Below are positions 7,237 through 12,232 of a stretch of DNA of 12,232 nt, one piece after another. The stretch lies in contig CAYGKP010000063.1 in the NCBI GenBank assembly GCA_964350605.1, positions 1 to 12,232 of the forward strand, written 5' to 3'. The stretch comes from CAYGKP01 sp964350605 (GTDB lineage: Bacteria > Bacteroidota > Bacteroidia > Cytophagales > JAAEPT01). Both the position numbers and the translations under genes were made by a program. The number at the start of each line of letters is the position of its first letter. Position 1 is the stretch's first letter. The notes under the pieces are model-generated. The model was given only the letters and a program-made list of their open reading frames with translations, was not told where the DNA came from and did not search any database.

Positions 7237-8304
7237 ATGACAACACCCACCACGTTTCGCGTTCTCGGCCTGATGGCTGGCAGCTCGATGGACGGCCTCG
7301 ATTGCGCGCTTTGTGACTTCTGGAACGACGGCACGTGGCACTACCGAATTGTCAAGGCCCAAACGGTTGACTACCCCGAGGGTTGGGCCGATTGGCTGGG
7401 CACCCTAAACAAGGGAGCCGCGCAGTATTTGATGGAAGCGGACCGAAAATACGGCCAATGGATCGCCGAGACGGCTGCCAAGTTTTTGGGCGAGGATCGC
7501 TGCGAATTGATCGGCCTACACGGCCACACCGTCATGCACCAAGCAGACAAGGGCGTCTCGGCCCAGTTGGGTAATCCGGCCGCGCTGTACGCCAAGCTGA
7601 TGATTCCGGTGGTCACCGATTTCCGCTCGCTGGATCTTGCCTTGGGCGGTCAAGGCGCACCCCTGATCCCCGTGGTCGACGAACTGCTCTTCAACCACTA
7701 TGGGGCTTGTTTGAACCTGGGGGGCATTGCAAACGTGTCGCTGACCCAAAACGCGCAACGAGTCGGCTATGACGTATGTGCTTGCAATCAATTGCTCGAC
7801 GAAGTGGCCCACCAGCAAGGCATGCGCTATGATGAAGGTGGTCAACTGGCTGGGCAAGGCCGGGTGATTCCCCGCTTGCTCGACCGACTGAACAACTGGA
7901 AATTCCTCTCTACCACCGGGCCCAAGTCCCTGGGGACCGAGCACATCGTCGTCGATTTGCTGCCCTTGTTGCGCCACCGCAAAGAACCCGCCGCTGATTT
8001 GCTTTACACCTGTTGCGTACACATCGCCCAACAAATCGCCCGTTCGCTGGCGGGGGTCGAGGGGAAAGTCTTGGTCAGTGGTGGGGGTACGCACAACAAA
8101 ACACTCACCCAACTGATTGAAAACGAGGGTGTACCAGTCGTACTAGCCGAACCAATCCTTATCGACTTCAAAGAAGCGATGGGTTTCGGACTGTTGGCAT
8201 TGCGCCGCGCACTGGGCGAAACCACCAGCTTACCGTCAGTCACGGGGGCCCGCTCGGCCAGCAGCGGCGGCCAGATTACGGGCGGTAGGATCATTTTTTT
8301 GTAA
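7237..8304 (+). CDS. anmK: Anhydro-N-acetylmuramic acid kinase
   Basis: AnmK cleaves and phosphorylates 1,6-anhydro-MurNAc to MurNAc-6-phosphate using ATP, in the cytosolic recycling of peptidoglycan fragments. The protein is 355 residues, close to the usual 350-370. It shows the family motifs: GLMAGSSMDGLD (11-22) for ATP binding, LIGLHGHTVMHQ (91-102), TDFRSLDLALGGQGAPLIP (127-145), LNLGGIANVS (159-168), NQLLDEVA (184-191) and VSGGGTHN (280-287). The start MTTPTTFRVLG at 7237 was chosen because it sits just before the first motif; the in-frame extension back to 6877 is antisense to coaX. It is divergent from coaX. The pathway partner MurQ is not in the window. Confidence 0.95.
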   Translation: MTTPTTFRVLGLMAGSSMDGLDCALCDFWNDGTWHYRIVKAQTVDYPEGWADWLGTLNKGAAQYLMEADRKYGQWIAETAAKFLGEDRCELIGLHGHTVMHQADKGVSAQLGNPAALYAKLMIPVVTDFRSLDLALGGQGAPLIPVVDELLFNHYGACLNLGGIANVSLTQNAQRVGYDVCACNQLLDEVAHQQGMRYDEGGQLAGQGRVIPRLLDRLNNWKFLSTTGPKSLGTEHIVVDLLPLLRHRKEPAADLLYTCCVHIAQQIARSLAGVEGKVLVSGGGTHNKTLTQLIENEGVPVVLAEPILIDFKEAMGFGLLALRRALGETTSLPSVTGARSASSGGQITGGRIIFL

Positions 8305-8333
8305 CGCAGGACAAAACCCAGCCGTATTGGGCC

Positions 8334-8362
8334 TTGGTCGTCCAGAGTTCCCTCTATATTTG
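8334..8362 (+). promoter_or_regulatory. Bacteroidota sigma-A promoter of the antiporter gene
   Basis: TTG (8334-8336), an 18-nt spacer and TATATTTG (8355-8362) match the Bacteroidota consensus TTTG-N19-TAnnTTTG, with a perfect -7 element. The expected start is near 8368, which gives a leader of roughly 18 nt before the ATG at 8386. No Shine-Dalgarno sequence is visible in that leader, as is usual in this phylum. It is the clearest promoter in the window. Confidence 0.65.
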
Positions 8363-8385
8363 CCCCCGTTCGACCACCCGCCCTG

Positions 8386-9954
8386 ATGCGAAAACTTCTA
8401 CTCCTTATCGCGCTCGTCCTCCTGGGCCTGCGCGCTGTCCCGGCCCAGGCCGAAGCACCCGTTTCCACCGACCACTTGGTCGCCGAAGCTGCACCCGCTC
8501 ACGATGAGTCCGCGGGCGATGCGGCGGATGTTCACCACGACGGTGCGCATGTTGCTGCAGCGCATGATGACCATGAAGAAGGCCACAGCCCCGCTTGGTG
8601 GGCTGTTCTACCCTTTGTCGCCCTGCTGCTGATGATCGCGACCGGGCCACTGTTCTTCGAACATTTCTGGCACAAGAACTACCCGATCGTCGCCATCATC
8701 TTGGCGGTCGGGGTGGTGGCCTACTACCTCTTCTCGCTCCACAACACGGGCGCGCCAATCCACGCAATTGCTGAATACATCCAGTTCATCGCCCTGCTCG
8801 CCTCACTGTTCATGGCCTCGGGCGGCATTCTAATAAAAGTCGACAAGGAAGGGACCCCCGGTGTCAACGTAATGCTCCTGTTGATCGGTGCTTTGGCGGC
8901 GAACATCATTGGGACCACCGGTGCTTCGATGCTCCTGGTTCGTCCGTTCATCCGCCTGAACAAGAACCGCATCCGTGCCTACCACGTGGTGTTCTTCATC
9001 TTCATCGTCTCGAACGTGGGCGGCTCGCTGACGCCAATTGGCGATCCTCCGCTCTTCCTGGGCTTCCTGAAAGGGGTGCCCTTTGAGTGGACGCTGATCC
9101 ACAACTTCATTCCCTGGGTCTTTGCCATTGCACTGCTCCTGCTGATCTTCTATCTGGTAGACAAGCGCAACAAAGCCGACTATGACGGCCCAACGGTTCA
9201 GGAGAAATACTCGGGCAAAATCTCGATCATCGGCGGGAAGAACTTCCTTTGGCTCTTGGTCATCATCATTGCGGTGTTCATTGACCCGAACGTGATCGAC
9301 GGAGTGCCTTACATTCCCTTTGAATCGCACGGTTCGCTACACAAGATTTCCTACCTGCGTGAGATCATCATGTTCTCGGTGGCCGGTCTATCCTATGCCT
9401 TTGCCAGCAAGGAGGCCCTGCAAGGCAACGAGTTTAGCTTCGAGCCGATCAAGGAGGTGGCCTTCATCTTCATCGGGATTTTCATGACCATGATGCCCGC
9501 CCTGGAAATGGTGGGTGCTTTCGCGAAAGGCGAGGGTGCGGCGCTGATCAACCCCAGCTCGCTGTATTGGGGAACGGGGGTGCTCTCTTCGTTCCTTGAC
9601 AACGCACCGACGTACATGAACTTCCTGACCGCCGCGATGGCGGGCGTTGGGGGCGACATCTACCAGATCGACCAAGTGCGCGACTTTGCCTATGGCAACG
9701 GCATCTTCGCCGGGCACCACACGCCGCTGGAACTGATCGCCATTTCGGTGGCCGCGGTGTTCTTCGGGGCGATGACTTACATCGGCAATGGCCCGAACTT
9801 CATGGTGAAGGCCATCGCCGAGCAAGTTGGGGTGCGCATGCCGAGTTTCTTCGGCTACATCCTGCGCTACTCACTGGTCTTCCTGCTCCCGATCCTGATC
9901 GTCGTCTGGCTGATCTTCATCGTCGGTGGGGTCATGGAGATGATCTTCCCTTAA
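8386..9954 (+). CDS. Sodium:proton antiporter, NhaD/CitM (ion transporter) superfamily, with His-rich N-terminus
   Basis: A 522-residue polytopic inner-membrane transporter expected to exchange Na+ (or Li+) for H+ and so serve pH and salt balance. Residues 1-22 look like a cleavable signal sequence (RKLLLLIALVLLGLRAVPAQA). Residues 23-70 form a hydrophilic extension with eight histidines (30, 39, 50, 51, 55, 60, 63, 67) among Asp/Glu/Ala, likely outside the cytoplasm. From residue 71 on there are about a dozen hydrophobic segments with conserved motifs: ANIIGTTGASMLLVRP (172-187), VGGSLTPIGDPPLFLGFLKG (211-230), FLDNAPTYMNF (403-413) and YIGNGPNFMVKAIAE (475-489). The paired G-T-T-G-A/D-N-A-P type re-entrant motifs are the ion-binding features of this superfamily. 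The gene stands alone behind a good promoter. Substrate is inferred from family annotation; a dicarboxylate or other ion cannot be excluded. Confidence 0.85.
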   Translation: MRKLLLLIALVLLGLRAVPAQAEAPVSTDHLVAEAAPAHDESAGDAADVHHDGAHVAAAHDDHEEGHSPAWWAVLPFVALLLMIATGPLFFEHFWHKNYPIVAIILAVGVVAYYLFSLHNTGAPIHAIAEYIQFIALLASLFMASGGILIKVDKEGTPGVNVMLLLIGALAANIIGTTGASMLLVRPFIRLNKNRIRAYHVVFFIFIVSNVGGSLTPIGDPPLFLGFLKGVPFEWTLIHNFIPWVFAIALLLLIFYLVDKRNKADYDGPTVQEKYSGKISIIGGKNFLWLLVIIIAVFIDPNVIDGVPYIPFESHGSLHKISYLREIIMFSVAGLSYAFASKEALQGNEFSFEPIKEVAFIFIGIFMTMMPALEMVGAFAKGEGAALINPSSLYWGTGVLSSFLDNAPTYMNFLTAAMAGVGGDIYQIDQVRDFAYGNGIFAGHHTPLELIAISVAAVFFGAMTYIGNGPNFMVKAIAEQVGVRMPSFFGYILRYSLVFLLPILIVVWLIFIVGGVMEMIFP

Positions 9955-9994
9955 GCCCCAGGGGTTATCCGGATGGAATGGTGACCTTTGCCCC

Positions 9995-11056
9995 ATGGCA
10001 GAGGAACCCTTAGACGTAAACGCAGAGGAAGAAGAGGAAGAACTCTTCGAGCACCACCGCGTGGTGGTCGACAAAGGCCAGTCGCCCCTGCGCGTCGACA
10101 AGTTCCTGCTTGACCGCCTGGAAGGCACCTCGCGCAACCGCATCCAGAACGCCATCGGCGCGGGCTTCGTCCGCGTCAACGAAGCGCCCATCAAGGCCAA
10201 CTACAAAGTCCGGCCCGAGGACCAGATCGTGCTGGCTTTCCCCAAGCCCCCGCGCGACAAGGAACTCCTGCCCGAGAACATCCCGCTCGAAATCGTTTTC
10301 GAGGACGAGCACCTGTTGGTGGTCAACAAGCCCGCCGGGCTGGTCGTCCACCCGGGCTTCGCCAACTGGGAGGGCACGCTGGTCAACGGGCTGATCTACC
10401 ACTTCCAGAACCTGCCCTCGGCCGTCGACGGCGCGCCGCGTCCCGGCCTTGTCCACCGCATCGACAAGGACACCTCCGGTCTCCTGGTCGTCGCCAAAAA
10501 CGAAGAGGCCCTGACCTTCTTGGCCCGCCAGTTCTTCCACAAAACGGCCAAGCGCACTTACACCGCCCTGGTCTGGGGCCACCCCGACCCCGCCGAAGGC
10601 ACCTACGCCGGGAACATCGGCCGCAGCCTGCGCGACCGCCGGATCATGCAGGTCTTCGGCGACGAAAACGTGGGCAAGAACGCCGTCACCCACTACAGCA
10701 CCCTAGAGCCGCTGACCTATGTCACTCTGGTCGAATGCCGCCTGGAGACGGGCCGCACCCACCAGATTCGCGTGCATTTTCAGCACAACGGCCACCCCCT
10801 GTTCGGCGATCCGATGTACGGCGGCAACGTGGCGGTCAAGGGCCCGGCGTTCACCAAGTACAAGCAGTTTGTCGACAACACCGTGAAGCTGCTGGCGGGC
10901 CAAGCCCTGCACGCCCGCACCCTTGGCTTCGTCCACCCCGTCACCAAGCAGGAGCTCTTCTTCGAGGCCCCGCTTCCCCCCGCCTTCGAGCAAGTCCTAG
11001 AGAAGTGGCGGCGGTTTGCGCCGAATCATGGGGAGCAGGAGGAAGAAGAGGCGTAA
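9995..11056 (+). CDS. rluD: 23S rRNA pseudouridine synthase, RluD family
   Basis: RluD-type enzymes convert uridines in helix 69 of 23S rRNA (E. coli 1911, 1915, 1917) to pseudouridine. The protein is 353 residues. Residues 1-20 are very acidic (a run of Glu at 11-16), and about 31-80 form the S4 RNA-binding domain (LRVDKFLLDRLEGTSRNRIQ). The catalytic domain follows with VNKPAGLVVHPG (110-121) and HRIDKDTSGLLVVAK (154-168), where Asp157 is the expected catalytic residue. RLETGRTHQIRVHF closes the active-site region. It starts 40 nt after the antiporter stop with no clear Shine-Dalgarno sequence. Codons end almost only in C or G, more so than in anmK, as is common for conserved genes here. 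It could be another RluA-family member (RluC/RluD are hard to separate), but S4 plus sequence favours RluD. Confidence 0.92.
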   Translation: MAEEPLDVNAEEEEEELFEHHRVVVDKGQSPLRVDKFLLDRLEGTSRNRIQNAIGAGFVRVNEAPIKANYKVRPEDQIVLAFPKPPRDKELLPENIPLEIVFEDEHLLVVNKPAGLVVHPGFANWEGTLVNGLIYHFQNLPSAVDGAPRPGLVHRIDKDTSGLLVVAKNEEALTFLARQFFHKTAKRTYTALVWGHPDPAEGTYAGNIGRSLRDRRIMQVFGDENVGKNAVTHYSTLEPLTYVTLVECRLETGRTHQIRVHFQHNGHPLFGDPMYGGNVAVKGPAFTKYKQFVDNTVKLLAGQALHARTLGFVHPVTKQELFFEAPLPPAFEQVLEKWRRFAPNHGEQEEEEA

Positions 11057-11117
11057 TCGAGTTTCCGCTCAGTTGCTCATGGCTCGTACGTTTGCTGCTT
11101 GACTTCAAGCTGTCGTT

Positions 11118-11169
11118 CGCTTTTTGTTCATTCTTTTGCTTCGCCAAAAGAACGAACCAAGAAAAGGCG
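11118..11169. repeat. Long imperfect hairpin downstream of rluD, REP-like dispersed repeat candidate
   Basis: Arms 11118-11138 and 11145-11169 pair almost throughout. CGCTTTTT pairs with AAAAGGCG (one G-U), GTTC with GAAC, and TTCTTTTG with CAAAAGAA, leaving one A-C mismatch, a bulged CAAG (11158-11161) and a CTTCGC loop. It starts 61 nt after the rluD stop. No T-run follows on the plus strand, so it is not a canonical terminator, though it may act as one or protect the rluD message. Similar TTCTTTTGGC/GCCAAAAGAA hairpins recur between genes in many Bacteroidota as I recall; copy number in this genome is unknown. Confidence 0.5.
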
Positions 11170-11381
11170 ACCCTCCGATGCGCAACGCTTGCGCGTCGAC
11201 GCATAGTCGGGACTGGCCCAGGAGCAAGACTTCTTTCTATCTGTCCAATTGAGTGGTAGCCTAACTTACACCTACGCTACGCCTTCAAAATGGCCAAAGT
11301 GCACGTTTTTACGACGGTTTTGGGGTAACCTAAAATTTGTTAGCGCACCTTCTCTCCACATAAACGCAAAACTTCTCCACG

Positions 11382-11404
11382 CTAGATACTTCGCAAGTAG
11401 CTAG
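11382..11404. repeat. Small hairpin in the rluD-mazG intergenic region
   Basis: CTAG (11382-11385) and TACTT (11387-11391) pair with AAGTA (11395-11399) and CTAG (11401-11404) around a CGC loop, with one A-G mismatch. Nine of ten positions in the stem pair. No coding frame constrains it. Function is unknown; it lies about 100 nt upstream of the RNA candidate. Confidence 0.4.
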
Positions 11405-11464
11405 TTTTCAGCATGTTAAAAAAATTGTACTTAAGTCTGTTGGTCGAGTTATGCACAGCCGATA

Positions 11465-11482
11465 TACCCCGCCTTGCGGGTA
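11465..11482. repeat. GC-rich hairpin upstream of the small RNA candidate
   Basis: TACC-C-CGC (11465-11472) pairs with GCGGGTA (11476-11482) around a CTT loop, with one bulged C. It overlaps the proposed -33 TTG (11474-11476) of the small RNA promoter. It could be the end of some upstream transcript, an operator-like inverted repeat, or a structural part of a longer RNA. Confidence 0.35.
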
Positions 11483-11504
11483 CAATGGTAAACCACGACA
11501 TTTG
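11474..11504 (+). promoter_or_regulatory. Promoter-like sequence for the small RNA candidate
   Basis: TTG (11474-11476), a 20-nt spacer and GACATTTG (11497-11504) resemble TTG-N19-TAnnTTTG with one mismatch at the first base of the -7 element. The predicted start near 11510 coincides with the GAGACGG that can pair with CCGTCTC just before the terminator, which is the main support for it. Confidence 0.4.
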
Positions 11505-11509
11505 TAATA

Positions 11510-11667
11510 GAGACGGCCGAGCCTATGGCCCGGCCGATAGCTAAGTCCGAGCGGCAGACGGGGCGAGTCTCATTAGCTCCAGTAGGTTTTTACACAACCT
11601 CCGTTTCCCCCTCCGTCTCGGCAAAAGAGGCCTCCAAAGATTCATTTCTAGGAGGCCTTTTCTTTTT
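11510..11667 (+). ncRNA. Probable independently transcribed structured small RNA, about 160 nt, family unknown
   Basis: The stretch has a promoter-like sequence in front, dense pairing inside and a strong terminator at the end. A GC-rich hairpin is formed by CGGCCG-A-GCC (11514-11523), loop TAT and GGC-C-CGGCCG (11527-11536). AGGTT (11584-11588) and AACCT (11596-11600) form another. The 5' GAGACGG (11510-11516) can pair perfectly with CCGTCTC (11613-11619) right before the terminator, closing the molecule. Alternatively, GAGAC pairs with GTCTC (11567-11571), with TAAT/ATTA extending it outward. These two folds exclude each other. The only downstream gene, mazG, is on the other strand, so this is not a leader of a coding gene. 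I could not match it to tRNA, tmRNA, SRP RNA or RNase P. A 6S-like RNA is conceivable from size and end pairing, but unproven. Confidence 0.5.
11626..11667 (+). terminator. Strong rho-independent terminator of the small RNA candidate
   Basis: AGGCCTCC (11628-11635) and GGAGGCCT (11651-11658) form a perfect 8-bp GC-rich stem with a 15-nt loop, preceded by AAAAG and followed by TTTTCTTTTT on the plus strand. Orientation is clear: the T-tract is on the plus strand and no T-run lies on the other side. No plus-strand protein gene ends within 550 nt upstream, so it points to an RNA transcript. Confidence 0.75.
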
Positions 11668-11715
11668 GCTTACACAAATGTCTTAACAATTTGGATGCTG
11701 TACAACTCTCGGGCG

Positions 11716-11751
11716 TTGATACATAATAAAAACCTTTTTATTATGTATCAA
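11716..11751. repeat. Perfect 17-bp-arm AT-rich palindrome at the 3' end of mazG
   Basis: TTGATACATAATAAAAA (11716-11732) and TTTTTATTATGTATCAA (11735-11751) are exact reverse complements separated by CC. The last codons (Phe-Asp-Thr) and the TAA stop of mazG (11743-11741) lie inside the right arm. It sits where the plus-strand small RNA and minus-strand mazG converge, so a two-way terminator or transcript-end structure is plausible, although no T-tract follows the stem on either strand. It could also be a short mobile-element remnant or a protein-binding site. Confidence 0.65.
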
Positions 11752-12232
11752 AATTTTCTCGTAAAGTTTTTTTCTTCGCCTCCCCCCAAAGCGCCTCCAT
11801 CTCCCCGAGGGTCATATCCTCTAATTTCTTGCCTTGGGCTTTGGCCTGGGCCTCCACGTAGTTGAAGCGCGTCATGAACTTGCGGTTGGTCAGCTCCAGG
11901 GCCTCCTCGGGGTCGATGTTCTCGAACCGCGCCAGGTTGATGAGCGAAAACATCACATCGCCAAACTCGGCCTTGCGCTTGTCGGGGTCGGTTTCGGCCT
12001 GCCACTCGCCCAGTTCTTCCTGCAACTTGTCCCAAGCGCCTGATTTGTCGGCCCAGTCGAACCCCACGGCCCGGACCTTCTCCTGAATCCGCAGGGCCTT
12101 GATCATCGCGGGCAGTCCGCGCGGCACGCCACCGAGCACGGTTTTCTCCTGGACTTTCTGGCCCAGTTCGGCTTTCTCCTTCAGTTTGATTTGCTCCCAG
12201 TTGCGCTTGACGGCCTCTTCGTCGTCTGCATT
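11741..12232 (-). CDS. mazG: MazG nucleoside triphosphate pyrophosphohydrolase, C-terminal part (5' end outside window)
   Basis: MazG hydrolyses (d)NTPs to NMP and pyrophosphate, a house-cleaning enzyme also linked to ppGpp control in E. coli. The frame is open to the right edge, and 163 residues are present of a protein usually around 260. After a linker (KLKEKAELGQKVQEKTVLGGVPRGLPA) comes the C-terminal all-alpha MazG domain. Its metal-binding motifs are LQEELGEWQAE and KAEFGDVMFSLINLARFENIDPEEAL, with EExxE and ExxD acidic residues in place, followed by NRKFMTRFNYVE. A GTG at 12139 is not taken as the start because the conserved linker continues upstream without a stop. The extreme C-terminus (RENFDT) is encoded partly within the palindrome, so the tail sequence is set by that element. 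Confidence 0.92.
   Translation of the reverse strand, partial: NADDEEAVKRNWEQIKLKEKAELGQKVQEKTVLGGVPRGLPAMIKALRIQEKVRAVGFDWADKSGAWDKLQEELGEWQAETDPDKRKAEFGDVMFSLINLARFENIDPEEALELTNRKFMTRFNYVEAQAKAQGKKLEDMTLGEMEALWGEAKKKTLRENFDT

Larger units (their letters stand above)
11057..11740. other. Protein-free intergenic region rich in inverted repeats
   Basis: About 680 bp between rluD and mazG hold no supported protein gene. Composition shifts to more A+T than in the flanking genes, especially 11290-11440 and 11660-11760. Inside are a long hairpin (11118-11169), a small GCGCAA/TTGCGC hairpin (11180-11194), hairpins at 11382-11404 and 11465-11482, the small RNA candidate (11510-11667) and the palindrome at 11716-11751. 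In 11200-11380 I see only weak structure: one imperfect pairing of the ends of 11265-11350. Confidence 0.7.

Noticed and set aside
9965..9990. Promoter for rluD with -7-like GACCTTTG
   Set aside because: No -33 TTG at suitable spacing. Read-through from the antiporter gene is equally possible.
10010..10693. A 227-codon minus-strand frame opposite rluD
   Set aside because: Antisense shadow produced by the strong C/G third-position bias of rluD, whose motifs are complete.
11265..11350. Integron attC-like site: GCGCTAAC and GTTAGGC on the minus strand about 75 nt apart
   Set aside because: Only five core bases pair, the inner L-boxes are not evident, and no integrase or cassette array is present.
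11413..11544. A 43-codon plus-strand reading frame (MLKKLYLSLLVELC...)
   Set aside because: It has no recognisable domain, runs through two hairpins and into the small RNA candidate, and lacks a start context. Chance frame.
11530..11585. tRNA-like look of the stretch with GTCCGAGCGGCAGAC
   Set aside because: There is no acceptor stem, no GTTCRANYC T-loop and no anticodon arm of proper size.

Overview
The window looks like a chromosomal segment of a fairly GC-rich member of the Bacteroidota. Four things point there. The gene content and order (coaX, outer-membrane protein, TPR protein, lptC, small membrane protein, CNNM/CorC-type protein, PpiD-like foldase) is one I know from that phylum. At least one promoter fits the Bacteroidota sigma-A pattern (TTG, about 19 nt, TAnnTTTG). 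Gene starts lack Shine-Dalgarno sequences. The antiporter and foldase are of the Bacteroidota type. No CRISPR array, phage, transposase or rRNA/tRNA gene is visible.

Positions 1-7170 (minus strand) hold a tightly packed run of seven genes read right to left: coaX, a signal-peptide-bearing outer-membrane beta-barrel candidate, a secreted TPR protein, the lipoprotein LptC, a 76-residue two-TM protein, a CNNM/CorC-family membrane protein interrupted by an in-frame TAA, and a PpiD-like periplasmic foldase cut by the left edge. Overlaps and short gaps suggest cotranscription. The theme is envelope biogenesis (LPS export, outer-membrane protein folding) tied to CoA synthesis. A separate promoter for ppiD appears to lie in the 3' end of the CNNM/CorC gene.

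Positions 7237-11056 (plus strand) hold anmK (cell-wall recycling), divergent from coaX across a 66-bp gap; an NhaD/CitM-type sodium:proton antiporter with a histidine-rich extracytoplasmic N-terminus and the clearest promoter in the window; and rluD (23S rRNA pseudouridine synthase).

Positions 11057-11740 hold about 680 bp without a protein gene. The stretch is visibly more AT-rich and full of inverted repeats: a long imperfect hairpin after rluD, two smaller hairpins, a probable small RNA gene of about 160 nt with a promoter-like sequence and a strong intrinsic terminator, and a perfect 17-bp-arm AT-rich palindrome that overlaps the end of mazG. The window ends inside mazG (minus strand, NTP pyrophosphohydrolase). 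The most interesting items are the unannotated RNA with two mutually exclusive folds, the single nonsense codon in the CNNM/CorC gene, and the uncharacterised outer-membrane/TPR pair between coaX and lptC.
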